Source of the DNA: Bombyx mori
Lineage: Eukaryota > Arthropoda > Insecta > Lepidoptera > Bombycidae
NCBI RefSeq assembly: GCF_030269925.1
Contig: NC_085119.1
Span: 8,097,001-8,161,000 of the forward strand
Reading direction: 5' to 3'
Length of the DNA: 64,000 bases
The notes below the pieces were generated by a model, which had not been told where the DNA came from, made no database searches, and saw only the letters and a program-made list of their open reading frames with translations. The position numbers and the translations under genes are program-made. Positions 26,661 through 38,517 of this stretch are shown piece by piece. Position 1 is the first letter of the stretch, and every line of letters begins with the position of its first letter.

Positions 26661-26814
26661 AAAAAAAAACAGTCGATTAAACAGAAATATTACATATTTT
26701 AATTCCATCCACAATTTATCAAAATACGACCGCGTCATTCAGTCCTCATGAAAAAACAGGAAATAAAGTACAATTATGACAAAGTGGCAAGTGGTAAGAA
26801 ACATTATCAGATGT

Positions 26815-27067
26815 TTTTTTTATTTTTTTTATTGCTTAGATGGGTGGACGAGGTCACATCCCACCTGGTGTTAAGTGGTTACTGGAGCCCATAGACGTCC
26901 ACAACGTAAATGCGCCACCCACCTTGAGATACAAGTTCTAAGGTCTCAGTATAGTAACAACGGCTCCTCTACCCTTCAGACCGAAACGCATTACTGGTTC
27001 ACGGCAGAAATAGGCTGGGCGGTGGTACCTACCCGCGCGGATTCACAAGAGGTCCTACTACCAGTTA
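26815..27067 (-). mobile_element. Bm1-type SINE, 5'-truncated
   Basis: Poly(T) followed by 'attgcttagatgggtggacg' and the standard body up to 'ctactaccagtta'. The head is missing. Confidence 0.88.
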
Positions 27068-27069
27068 TT

Positions 27070-28140
27070 AGATTTATCAATAAGCTTTTGTTACCTCGAC
27101 CGGCATGTGTAACCTAATCTTTGAACGTTGATATTCACGTGAATTAGAAGAAGAAACATTAGAAATATTAAAACATTTTTGAATATTGAAATATAAAAAA
27201 CATAAAAACTAGTGAAGCTATAGCCTTAAATGTTGTTTCTCTTTATAGAGCAACTCAGTTTGTGCTATAGTTTTACTGGGCTAAACTTTATTTTAATGTG
27301 AATAAAATAATACATATACACATATATACGTATATATGTATATATTATGTATTATTATAGTACAACAATCTTGAGTAATTTTCTAAGTAAAATTTCCAAG
27401 TACATTGCGGTATGTTTTTGCCTAAGCTACTGCACGCAGGGACAGGTGTCGCGCCGTGTGCCACAACAAATAGCTATTTACCAGAGAGTGCGGTGTCGCT
27501 CCAGCCGCCGGAAGATGTTCTCAATTTGTCGCTCCGAATGAGATTGTCGCCGCTTAAGTGGCTTTTACATTTCACTTTACGGGAGCCGACCTTGATTTAT
27601 TTCAGAATGACTCAAAAATATTATATCTGGTAGTTTTTTTTTATGGTCACTGTAGACAGATTTGACGTCTCACCTTACGGTGAGTGATTACCGTCGCAAT
27701 GCTTGCGTGCATTTATGTCACTGACTACTCTCCGCAAACGCCTTTAGAAGAAGGACACGTAGCGCATCACGGCGCTCGGGAAACACAGCGGAAAGGACTA
27801 GACCTAAAAACATTTGAAATTTTATGAAAATTATATTTTGAACTTTTAAACACATTTTTTATTTTATTGTTTCTGATATCAATCGATCAATGTATGCTAT
27901 TTTAAAATAAATGTTCTTGTTCGCAACTTGTATACATGCAAGCTTATCTTGAAAATGTCGTAAGCGAGATTCAGGCATTTGTCAAATATCTTGTGTTTTG
28001 TGATGGCTACCGCGACAATCTTATTCTTTAACAAATTTATGAAGAATTTCATTACTTAATCCCAATGTACTGATTAGCGGTAGAAATAGTAAGACGTAAG
28101 TTAAAAATACGCAGCATAAAGAGTATTTAAGGGTAAATAT
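27070..28140. other. No gene; AT microsatellite and LINE scrap
   Basis: An AT-rich alternating (TATA/CATA) tract lies at about 27305-27350, and a LINE tail at 27634-27797 is listed separately. The frames at 27347-27633 have no family features. Confidence 0.45.
27634..27797 (-). mobile_element. Non-LTR element 3' fragment, diverged
   Basis: Poly(T), then 'cttacggtgagtgattaccg' and 'tttagaagaaggacacgtag', matching the 3' part of 2066-2300 with many substitutions. Confidence 0.6.
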
Positions 28141-28148
28141 GTATATAC

Positions 28149-31100
28149 CGACGGCAAAAAGCAAACCTGCTGTAACCCACATCAGTCACGATTTTTTTTA
28201 TTGGAGTTTACTCCTTTAGAATCGATTTACATATATAGGCCCGGGGTATGAAAATTATGGGGACCAAAATCGTACTAGCATGTCACACGAAATGCGTTAT
28301 GCGCCTGATTGCGCATGTCACACGAAATGCGTTATCGCAGGTGACGCCGGGCTGCTGCGCCGGCAGTCCGCCACAAAGCCTCGTACTGATCGCGCGTTTC
28401 TCTCATTATTGTATTTTCATATATTTGTTAGTCGTTTGTTTTGTGTCTCGTTAATCTGTTAATAATCTGTAGTGTATCGTGTTGTCGTAATATAGAACTA
28501 TTTCTCGTATTGTTTCGTTTAATTTTTTATATCCAGTAAACTCCAGTCGTGCGTCGGAGCGGACACACACACTTTTTTCATATTTGGAATCAGAAAAAAA
28601 AACTCAGTCGAATGGTTCTATTCCCGTGGCTCAACGACGATTAGAAATTTTTGTACAGCAATAGAATTAATCCTATTTTTTCAAAAAGACAACTGGTTAC
28701 TTGAAGTAAATAACATGAAAAACAGCATTTTCCTAGCATTTGTTATTTACACCAACTTTGCTTTTCCTAATAAAGTAATCATTGTAGTTACAGCACCGTT
28801 GTACGCTGGTTAGTGCGGCTTACAGCAAAATTGCATATTATTTTTTAGCAAGGTACCACGTTTACGACATTTAATATATAATAAACAATTGATCCTTGTA
28901 GTGTACTACAAGAATAACAACTATGATATTGTAGACAATCGCTAATTACGGCAACATAAACACATAAAAGTTTTTAGATTCCTGTTATCTATGCCATTTT
29001 TAATACAATATTACTGTGTTGATTATGTGCGGTTACCGCCATTAAATACGCGCGCTCGCGCTCACTTGGTCGCGGCTTACCACGTCGCTCAGTCGCTTCG
29101 CGGCACCCAGGAAGGTATGACGTATTTGCTGTTACTGTGTGTCTTCGCGGAATTGGAGTGACTTTAAAAGGTAAGTATTGTTCTTGTTATATAATTTAAA
29201 AATGTTATGTTAGTTTCCTACCTACTGCAAAGTAAGTTCGTATAACTATAAACATTAATTGATTTCAGATGTCTAAACGCCGTCTTGATTGGAAAGAATC
29301 GCTAAAACTGGATGTTACTGTTGGCAAAAAAAGAGGAAAAATAAACATTTTAAAAGATGAAACCTATAAAAATGAAAATGGTAAATTGACTCTTGTGTCT
29401 AGTATTAAGACTAAAAAGACATCCACGCAAACAAATACGATTAATAAAAATAATACCATACAAGAATGCACAAGTACACTCAGGTCAGAAATTTGTACTC
29501 CTGAAATGTCTCATGTTGAAGAAAAATTTCAATTTATGAACAATGATGTGGTCCCCACTAACAATGATACTGATACACAAAAACAGGACAATGAGAATAT
29601 TGAAATGACTCCCCGACAGTTATCACGTAGATTAGATGTAGAAAATTTAACTCCAACATTCAGAAAACCCGACTGTTTTTTAGCAGAAACTAAAGAAGTG
29701 ATGAAAATTATTACACCAGTAAAATTATTCCCTACACCATCCAAGACGCATATAAAAGAAGCCTTTAAAATTATTCCTCCGTACGATTCTGAAGAAAATG
29801 AGGAAATTAAACATAATTTTAGTAATTTAAATAACATTACATTAGCGTTGAATGAACAGAATCATGAAGATAATAATGGTGAAGGGAAATTTTCTCTAGA
29901 CTTAGACTCTAGACAAATACACAACGAGCCTAGATCAGAAAATGAGGCTAGTATACAAGAAGTTGCGCTTACGATTACTTCATAAATGAAGGAGAAGGAA
30001 GGAGAAGAGTTTGTCAAAAATATCTTCTAAGTACTTTGGACATAACTCAGCGATTCATTCTGTACACATTGGAAAACACAGATGGTGGGTATGCGAAAAC
30101 CGATGGACGTGTATCAAATGGTGGATCTAATAGAACTAACGAAATAGTTACAGAACATGCAAACAACTTTATAGAATCTTTGCCAAAAATGCCATCGCAC
30201 TATTGCAGGAAAGACTCAAAACGATTGTATTTTCCCGAAGAATTTAGGAACGTATCTAACCTGTATCGTATATACAAAGATAACTGCAGACAAAGTGAAA
30301 TAAAAGCAATGTCTTTTCAAGTATTTAGGACCTGGTTTAAAAAATCTTACAATATCGGTTTCCACGTGCCGAAAAAAGATAAATGTGCCATTTGTGTGAA
30401 TAAAAATAATGAAGAGAAATCCGGAGAAGAAACAGAAAAAATACAACAGCATGCTAATGAAAAGGATGAATCATATAAAAGATTTAAATGTCATCAAAAT
30501 ATACATAAAAAGGATAAAAGTATAATTTGTGCAAGTTTTGACATGCAAAAAGTTTTAAATACTCCACATGGAGATTCAATGATGCTCTATTACAGTCGAA
30601 AATTATCGGTTTATAATTTTACGATTTACGAAAGCTCTACTAGAAGAGGATACTGCAATGTGTGGACAGAGATAGATGCAAACCGTGGAGCTAACGAAAT
30701 TTGTACTTGCTTATATAATTACATTAAAAAAATTGACTCATGTGGTTTAACAAGAACTTTGTTATTATATTGCGATTCTTGTTATGGCCAGAACAAAAAT
30801 AAATTTCTCCTTAGCATGATACGTTACGCACTGTCTCAATGCAAGAACATAAAAACAATTCAAATTAATTATTTGATTCCTGGCCATACCTATATGCCGG
30901 TGGATAGTGTTCACGCTACCATTGAGACTAAAATAAGAAAGTGTATCGTTTGGGCACCATCACAATGGCCTACTATAATGTAATTGGCACGTCTGGATCC
31001 AGAGCCATACAAAGTTGAAGTACTCAATGGAAAAGATTTCACTGGTTTCGACGATCTTGTTAGCTCTACATTTAATAAAAAACAAAAGCTATCAATTTCA

Positions 31101-32047
31101 AAACTAAGTATTGCTACCTTCAAGAATCAAGAACCCAACTTGATGTATATTAAAAATTCAATGTTACCTGACGCAGAAACCATAACAATTCCTTTGAGTC
31201 CATTAAAAAATACAAATTGTTTGAAGGATATGTTATACCCTACAGCATTAGGAATATCTACCAAAAAATACAAGGATTTAACGAGTCTAGTCAATAAAAA
31301 CATAATTCCTTCAAGGTTTGATGCAGAATACAAAAATTTAAAAGTAAGCATTAAAGCAAAGGATTACTTAATGGACACAGATGAAGAAGACATACAAGAA
31401 ATAGATAGTGCAAATTGATTTAAAAATTTTTAAACTGATTACATTTTGATTTTATGATATTTTATAATGTTTTTAATTTACCCTAAAATAATTTATTTAT
31501 TCAACATTTATTGTTCACAAAACATACATAAACTTTTGTTTTTGTTCTTTCCAGATAAATATTTTATTTTGTTCTCACAAAATAAATAAATTTCCATAGT
31601 TACAGTGTTATGTTTTACCATCCTTTCAGTATTTCTAGCAGTAACGACAAATGAAATGCATCTAGTTATACACAAGAATATCATTTACTTCAGAATTGAC
31701 ACAGATAATTTATTGGTTTATGTAATTACATCAAATGTTCTTTACGCATAAATGTTTGATTTTGAGTCTCCCATACATTTATATGCTTCATTTACAGCAA
31801 ATTCACGTAACAGACAAAAAGTTGCTATTGTTGTAACCAACACAAACACATAATAAAACTTACTTCTGGTAAAATCTTAGTATTCGGCTTGATAGAAAAC
31901 AAAAAAATACATTTTGGTTCTTAAAATGATACTTCTAAGTTGTATAGTTTAGGAGTTTTTTTTTTTTTTTTAAATAAATAATTTTCTTTTGCCTCTGGTG
32001 AACATTTTTCATTTTGTGGGTTATAGCAGATTTGCTTTTTGCCGTCG
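28149..32047 (+). mobile_element. Sola-like DNA transposon, full length
   Basis: The ends are inverted repeats of about 34 bp. Left and reversed right both read 'cgacggcaaaaagcaaa' and continue 'ctgct(g/a)taacccaca'. The element is flanked by the 4-bp duplication ATAC (28145-28148 and 32048-32051). It is 3899 bp long and contains one transposase-type gene with a 5' UTR intron (29171-29268, GT...AG) and AATAAA near 31581. A 4-bp target duplication together with the DDE-like protein fits the Sola superfamily; this placement is inference. A 23-bp direct repeat ('catgtcacacgaaatgcgtt' core) occurs twice near 28278 and 28315. Confidence 0.75.
29269..31418 (+). pseudogene. Sola-like transposase, broken
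   Basis: Three open pieces form one protein of about 715 residues. The first (29269-29985) begins at an ATG directly after a splice acceptor ('gatttcag|atg') and is polar and acidic. A frameshift near 29960 leads into the second frame, which is already open there ('NEGEGRRRVCQKYLLSTLD'). An in-frame TAA at 30981-30983 separates the third piece (30984-31418). Visible motifs: Cys pair 'DKCAIC' with 'CHQNIH' (probably zinc-binding), 'CASFDMQKV' (D at 30540), 'CDSCYGQNKNKF' (D at 30773) and 'PGHTYMPVDSVHATIE' (D at 30903, E near 30923). These acidic residues are the likely DDE catalytic set for cut-and-paste transposition. With one frameshift and one stop, the copy is probably inactive; a sequencing error could explain either. 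Confidence 0.7.
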
Positions 32048-32084
32048 ATACGTACTCAACTACTCAACTACAACTATTGGTAAT

Positions 32085-32417
32085 ACGTACTCAACAAATG
32101 TTTACGATTGACTTCCACGGTGAAGGAATAACATCGTGTAATAAAAATGAAACCCGCAAAATTATAATTTGCGTAATTACTGATGGTAGGACCTCTTGTG
32201 AGTCCGCACGGGTAGGTACCACCGCCGCCTATTTCTGCCGTGCAGCAGTAATGCGTTTCGGTTTGAAGGGTGGGGCAGCCGTTGTGACTATACTGAGACC
32301 TTAGAACTATATCTCAAGGTGTGTGGCGCATTTACGTTGTAGATGTCTATGGGCTCCAGTAACCACTTAACATCAGGTGGGCTGCGAGCTCGTCCACATA
32401 TCTAAGCAATAAAAAAA
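32085..32417 (+). mobile_element. Bm1-type SINE, partial 5' truncation
   Basis: Begins within the 'tacgtactcaacaaatgttt' segment downstream of the tRNA head and runs to an A-rich tail. It lies only about 35 bp from the right end of the Sola-like element. Confidence 0.88.
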
Positions 32418-32724
32418 TAAAAAATAAAAAAAAATATATTGCCTTCAACTGTATTATACAGTCGCAGTAATTAGAGCCTAAAACTATAATACGGGTGGCT
32501 TGACAACCCTAGCAGGAATAACCAGTATAATATTTTATGCATAATCAGTTACACTTCATAATGAAGTGACCAAAATTTTCAGTACTCATATATATTCTTA
32601 GCATATAACTGTTCTTATAAAAATACGAATAAAATTGTATATCCTAATGCGCTTAAGTGAAATTAAAATAAAACCACTACTAAGTTTCACCGTTCCATAG
32701 ATATACTAGCATAACATATTTTAA

Positions 32725-32802
32725 ACGTGGCAGGGCGTATTATGAGCCAGTACGGTTAGTTAACACCACCCTGCACATTTCTATCGCGAAGTAGTAATCC
32801 AC
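32725..32802 (+). mobile_element. Decayed Bm1 fragment
   Basis: 'gcgtattatgagccagtacg' and 'aacaccaccctgcacatttc' are a diverged Bm1 body, cut off at 32802 by the R1-type LINE tail. Confidence 0.45.
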
Positions 32803-33133
32803 TCTGTTTTTTTTGGAGGTAATCACCGGACTTCAGCCCTCCACTGGGGATGACGGGCGGGGCATGTCGTAGTCGTACTAAAAACGTCCTGTTGCTCAAC
32901 AACCCACGTCCGAACCTGACTTGAGACAGAACTCATGAGAAGACAAAGGGGGGAAAATGAAGCGCTTAGTGCGGACCACATCTCTCCCATCACCCTCCCC
33001 CTCGGGACGCCGGACCAGCGGTCGTCACTGCCACGACCACCAGCCCTCTCGGTCGGCACGATTTTAAGGGTCGTGGGGTCGTCGTACCCCCTTGCGGGGG
33101 CACGGAGCGGGCCTCGGGGCTTTTTTTTTTTTT
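32803..33133 (-). mobile_element. R1-type LINE 3' end
   Basis: Poly(T) on the left, then a GC-rich sequence. 'cctccactggggatgacggg' and 'gacagaactcatgagaagac' match, in reverse, the tail of the R1-type fragment at 35741-36351. Only 3' UTR remains. Confidence 0.65.
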
Positions 33134-33329
33134 AAGTGTGCGAATATTGTTATAATATCGAAGAGTAAAAGGCTATTTAGTTTAAGTGACATTTTTGCAA
33201 TATTACAAGAGAGCCATTAAAGTCATATTAAAGTTTATTGGAAAAAATATCATAACAAAAAAATTCAACTATTTGAATAGGGTAAAATTAATTGAGGTTC
33301 AATTAAAAACATAACATTGTTGATACTAA

Positions 33330-33625
33330 TCTATATATATAAAAATGAATTCCTGTTCGTTAGTCTCGCTAAAACTCGAGAACGGCTGTACCGATTTGGC
33401 TAATTTTGTTCTTAAATTATTTGTGGAAGTCCAGAGAAGGTTTAAAAGGTAGATAAATATGAAAATGCTCGGAATTTAATAAAAAAATTAACAATTTTGT
33501 TTTTCCTTTGATGTGTCCCCCTTTCGGACGGATTCCTTTTGTTCGTTTTAAGTTTATTTTATACAAAAGCTTAGGTCTTTTATTTATCGATTGAGGCACT
33601 ACAAAGTCCGTGCCGGGTCAGCTAG
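33330..33625 (+). mobile_element. Non-autonomous Helitron
   Basis: Starts 'TCtatatatataaaaatgaa' and ends 'gccgggtcagCTAG'. It is inserted between A (33329) and T (33626), the Helitron rule (5' TC, 3' CTRR, host A/T). A short hairpin with the GGCAC/GTGCC stem lies 11 bp before the 3' end. 296 bp, no coding capacity; rolling-circle replicon mobilised in trans. Confidence 0.85.
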
Positions 33626-33639
33626 TACCAAATAAAACG

Positions 33640-34550
33640 GACCTTTAATTACAAACATAAATGTCACGTATTAAGCGAAATATCGCTAAAACCAAATAGC
33701 CTTTCACCCCTCGTTATGTAACTGTAACTTAAACTTGGTATCTCAAAAAACGTAAGCTCGATCAACCATAATAATATATGTAATATAACACGTATGTGTT
33801 TTTGTAAAGTGTGTTCAAATTTGTATTGTGTCAACATCGGTGTTAAATAAACGCTAAAATTTATTGAAAATTCGTTTGTTTATTTCCATCATTAAATATT
33901 CACGTTATTCGTCTCACAGCACAAATATTCAAACTGTTTTCATTGCTTGATAAAAGAAATACATTATTGGATTTTTAGTAATGATTTTGTATGATATTGA
34001 CAGTACTAAAGTCAATTGAAAGACAATATTCGATCTCAAGTTGGTGGACAAACAAGAACGAATCTTAGTTACTATCATCATCTCTTTACTTCTACTTAAA
34101 AAATAAACTCCATTGCAAAAGTAGCCATCGATGAATAGAAGAAATCCGAGAAACACCTGAATCGCTCTAACGACGCTTTCAAAGCTGATATTATAACATA
34201 CAGGTTCCGCATAACAGTATTGACATCGTCTGTCTACCGAATAATGGTTCCGTGAATATTCTTCCCTTTATCGTTTCCTAAAACTAAAATTCGTGAACTC
34301 GACACGAATGTGAACCTCCTCGGAAACGTCGGCTATAAATATTAAATGCTAATCGTTGTATGTTGCGTTGTACTTAACGCAGTTCGTAATTAGGTTAAGG
34401 TTTTTAGGATAAGTAAACATAGGAAAAGTTTCCTCGAATATTCACGAAACGATCCAAAATGAATTTATTGTAATTCGAACACCACAAGATCTGTGTTTTC
34501 AATTGGTTAATAATATAAATATATTTTTATGCCGCATAGCGCTATGATTA
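33640..34550. other. No recognisable gene
   Basis: AT-rich; no frame with supporting features. Confidence 0.4.
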
Positions 34551-34557
34551 AGATAGA

Positions 34558-34745
34558 TACAACCTGCTGAGTTTCTGGCCGGATCTTCTCGGTGAATCGC
34601 AATTCCGTTCCGGTGGTAGATTCAGCAAAAAACAGCTCTTGCTAAAACAAATGTTGCCAAATCTCTCAGACTTAGCCCGGTGAGCCAGTTATGGTGAAAC
34701 GAGAATAGCCTCTTGAGGCTATTGGCAACTAGGTAACGAAAAAAG
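34558..34745 (+). mobile_element. Jockey-type LINE 3' UTR, second subfamily
   Basis: 'ctgctgagtttctggccgga', 'ttccggtggtagattcagca' and 'aatagcctcttgaggctatt' match the tails at 24535 and (reversed) 41814. Confidence 0.65.
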
Positions 34746-35049
34746 AACATAAAACGCCCGTAGTCATATAAATGTCATATAACGCTCGATCATACATAAA
34801 AAAGTCACGCTATCATCTTTCAAGATCAAGAAATCAGTATCATATGCAATATAAAACCAAATCCACAAATAATTTCAGATAGTTACTGAAGCTAGGATGG
34901 GTTGTGTGTGAGCCTCAAGGTGTACTCAATTTCAATACCGGTTAGCCGCAAAAAAAACAAGGTACCTCACTTTGAAGAGTAGATTAGCAATTATTTAAAA
35001 ATATTCAGCTCATTGAGACGTCTACAAGAATAGACTTACTTAGACTTCT

Positions 35050-35215
35050 GGAGATGAATCCTTAGGTCACTTGATATTAACTAGCTACCTGAGTCCATAG
35101 ATATCACAATGAATGCCATCCTCCAACTCTCTAGTGTTTTATATAGCAGCTATCACACCCTTCATCTTAGAACGTATGGCTGCTTTATGACAAGATGATT
35201 GATTGTATGTAATGA
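35050..35215 (-). mobile_element. Decayed SINE
   Basis: Faint Bm1-like order in reverse ('cacttgatattaactagcta', 'gagtccatagatatcacaat'). Old and heavily mutated. Confidence 0.35.
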
Positions 35216-35740
35216 TGCGGGCTTATACTATGCCCCACTACTTTATCGTGTTGTTGTGCTTATTGGGTCTGGTAACAAAATAAATGAATTAACATTAAAT
35301 AGGCTGTCGTATTTCCATGTACGTAAATAAACAAAGCAAGTTATTGTATAAATTTGCTTTTTTTTTATTGCTTAGATGGGTGGACGAGCTCATAGCCAAC
35401 CTGGTGTTAAGTGATTACTGGAGCCCATAGACATCTACAACATAAATACGCCACCCACCTAGAGATATAAGTTCTAAGGTGTCCGTATAGCTACAACGGC
35501 TGTCCCACCATTGAAACCGAAACGCATTACTACTTCACGGCAGAAATAGGCAGGGCGGTGGTACCTACCGGTGCAGACTTTTTTTTTTTTGGAACGGAAT
35601 TCCTAATGGGACGATGCGGAGGGGTACCCTAACCGGGAAAAAACGTCCGTAACGTAGCATTCTTATTACTAATGCACACAGTGTACAACTTAACTTTGTA
35701 ATAACGTACAAATTAGTAATGCACACAGTATACGACTTCC

Positions 35741-36351
35741 ATCGTGTCGCTGGATGAGGTGGGCAAGCTGCTGGAACGCATTCTGGCGGCTCGCATCATC
35801 CAGCATCTAGTCAGGGTGGGACCCGATCTGTCGGCGGAGCAGTATGGCTTCCGAGAGGGCTGCTCAACGGTAGACGCGATCCTTCGCGTGCGGGCCCTCT
35901 CGAAGGAGGCCGTTTCCAGGGGTGGGGTGGCTTTGGCGGTGTCGCTCGACGTCGCCAATCCGTTTAACACCCTGCTCTGGTCCGTGATAGGGGAGGCGCT
36001 GGAACGACATAGAGTACCTCCCTACCTTCGCCGGCTGGTGGGTTCCTACTTGGAGGACAGATCGGTCACGTGTACCGGACACGGTGGGATCCTGCACCGA
36101 TTCCCGGTCGTGCGCAGTGTTCCAAAGGGGTCGGTGCTCGGCCCCCTTTTGTGGAATATCGGGGAGAGATGTGCTCCACACTAAACGCTACACTTTTTCC
36201 CCTTTGCCTCTTCATGAGTTCTGTCTCATGCGAGGTTTGGACGTTGGTTGTTGATCGACAGGAGGTTTTAGTCAGTTCGACTCTGACATGCCCCGCCCTC
36301 CATCCCCAGTGGAGGGCGGAAGTCCGGCGACTTCCTCCTGACCAAAAAAAA
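35741..36351 (+). pseudogene. R1-type LINE, RT fragment with internal deletion
   Basis: The frame 35744-36184 encodes part of a reverse transcriptase: 'SLDEVGKLLERILAARIIQH', 'EQYGFREGCSTVDAI', 'ALAVSLDVANPFNTL' and 'PKGSVLGPLLWNI'. The D in 'SLDVA' is the first catalytic aspartate; the later YADD-type motif is missing. After 'WNI' the sequence jumps into the 3' UTR ('gcctcttcatgagttctgtc') and an A9 tail, so an internal deletion is likely. Flanking copies of 'cacagtatacgactt' (about 35724-35740 and 36353-36367) are the target duplication. Confidence 0.75.
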
Positions 36352-36881
36352 ACACAGTATACGACTTAAATTTGTAATAAAGTACAAAAAATAACATATT
36401 TTTTTATCATTCATTGACCACGATCTCAGAGCGTTCGTTTGCGTAATACGCTAACTCTTTTGCATACAACCGTGATTTTCACTCCGATAGAGGCACTCGT
36501 CACGTGCGGACGTGCTCATCGTCCACTCGATCGCCCGGTCTTTGTTCGCCCGGCTTTTGTTAGCCCGGCCATTGTTCGCGCGGCCTGTGTTCGTGATACA
36601 TCTGCCGACCAAGTGTGTTTCCTGGAAGCTTTTATTTGTTTTGTTTTAGTTATTTTTGTGTTCGTGGAACATTTGCCGACAAAGTGTTTTCCTGCAAGTA
36701 TTTATTTGTTTTGTTTCTTTTTGTAATTTCTGTTTTGTTGTGCTTTTTCTTTGTCCTGTAGTAATCGCGCCGCATTGCCACCTGTGTTCAATAGAACCGC
36801 TCAGGTCCGAGAAGTTGGGGCCTCGCCGCAAGGCGAGTGTTTTCAACACCCGGGGCCGCCCCACCTGGGTACTCAGCGATC

Positions 36882-38514
36882 ATGGACGCTGTATTCGCGG
36901 AATTCCTCCGACTTCGCCACCCACAGCTCGCCTCAGAGTTTCTGGCCTTCAAGGCCAATCACACTGCGAGCCCTCTCGAGGACTCCGCCGCGCTCGCTGC
37001 TCCTGCGTCGCCTGTACCTGCGTGCAGGCAGAGCTTCTGCATTGAGCACCGCAGCCTCTGTCGTGCCTGCCGCTCCCGTGTCGCCTATACTGGCGAGAAA
37101 AGCTGCTGCGTCGTCCGCCGTGACCATCGTTTCAGCTGAGCGATCATCCGCGGCCTCCGTCGCGCCCTCTAAAACACCTACACTTGCTCGTAGGTCGCCT
37201 GCACCCGCCTCCTCGTGCTCCGACTCTGACTCGGACATGGAGGTCGACCTCGCCCCCGCCTCATCGACGGATGGATTCACCCTGGTACAGAAGGGTAAGA
37301 AGCGTGCCGCGGAGTCTCGAGCTCCCGCGGCCGCTAAAATTAGCAAAGCCGTGAACGCGTCGCGCCCCCGCCCTCAGACTCCCGTTGCGCCCCCAGCCCG
37401 TGCCACTCCGTCGCCGCGTCCGGTGGCACAAAATAAAACCCAGACCCCTCCCCCGGTTATCCTTCAGGAGAAGGCAGCTTGGGATCGAGTTTGCCTGGCC
37501 CTTAAGGCCAAAAATATAAATTTCACGAATGCCCGTAACCTCGCGAACGGCATTCAAATTAAGGTTCAAACACCCGACGACCATAGGGCCCTCTCTTCTT
37601 ACCTCCGTAAGGAACGTATAAGTTTCCATACTTATACGCTCCAGGAGGAGCGCGAACTCCGCGTTGTAATACGCGGAATCCCTAAAGAGTTAGATGTAGA
37701 GCTCGTCAAGGCCGATCTGTTAGAACAGGGCTTTCCAGTGAATTCTGTGCACCGTATGCACACCGGTCGCGGTAGGGAGCCATATAATATGGTTCTAGTC
37801 ACCCTCCAGCCTACCCCCGAGGGTAAGAAAATCTTCAACACACAGACCGTCTGTAGGCTCTCCGGTATCGCCATCGAAGCCCCCCATAAAAAAGGCACTT
37901 CTAGCCAGTGCCATAACTGTCAATTGTACGGGCACTCTTCCCGTAACTGTCACGCGCGCCCCCGATGTGTTAAGTGTTTGGGCGATCACGCCACGGCCCT
38001 CTGCGCTCGCGACCAAAAAACCGCGACGGAACCGCCTAGCTGCGTCCTGTGTCGAACACAGGGTCACCCCGCGAATTACCGTGGTTGCCCCCGAGCCCCT
38101 AAAATAAATCGCCGCGTCGCCCGCCAAAACCGCCTCCGAGCTTCCGGCCCAGACATCAAAGCCTCGGCACCCTCTGCGTCGCAGGCTAAGCCAGCGTTCG
38201 TTCCGGCGGCGGTGCCCAGTGTCTCGGCCTGGGCAAAACCGCTGCCGTACACGAACACGGCTACAACTCCCTCCTCCGCGATTCGTCCCGCCCCCGCGAC
38301 TCGTCCCTCTCCCGCGACTTGCCCTCCGACCGCGTCCGAAAATCTCGTTTTAGCGATCGACTTCTTTCAGTCGATCAACTTTGAGCGCGTTAACGCTTTG
38401 GGCGACGCCATTCGCGCTGCCTCCACTGCACAACACTTTATCGCCGTTGTGCAGGAATACGCCGACGTATACGCGTCATTAAATACGTACGTCCTCCCCT
38501 CACTCCGCCGGTAA
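36882..38514 (+). pseudogene. LINE ORF1 (gag-like), one frameshift
   Basis: The RNA-binding protein of the LINE. The natural start is the ATG at 36882 ('MDAVFAEFLRLRHPQ'). That frame is left near 37010-37040, and the protein continues in the next frame to 38514, so ORF1 carries one frameshift. The longer open stretch upstream of 37030 in the second frame is not real coding. The C-terminal half holds three zinc knuckles: 'CHNCQLYGHSSRNC', 'CVKCLGDHATALC' and 'CVLCRTQGHPANYRGC' (37906-38090). It ends 3 nt before the ORF2 ATG, a spacing compatible with termination-reinitiation. Confidence 0.85.
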
Positions 38515-38517
38515 TCA

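Noticed and set aside
36751..36881. N-terminal extension of LINE ORF1
   Set aside because: It begins at a non-ATG codon, and the expected ORF1 start is the ATG at 36882 in another frame.
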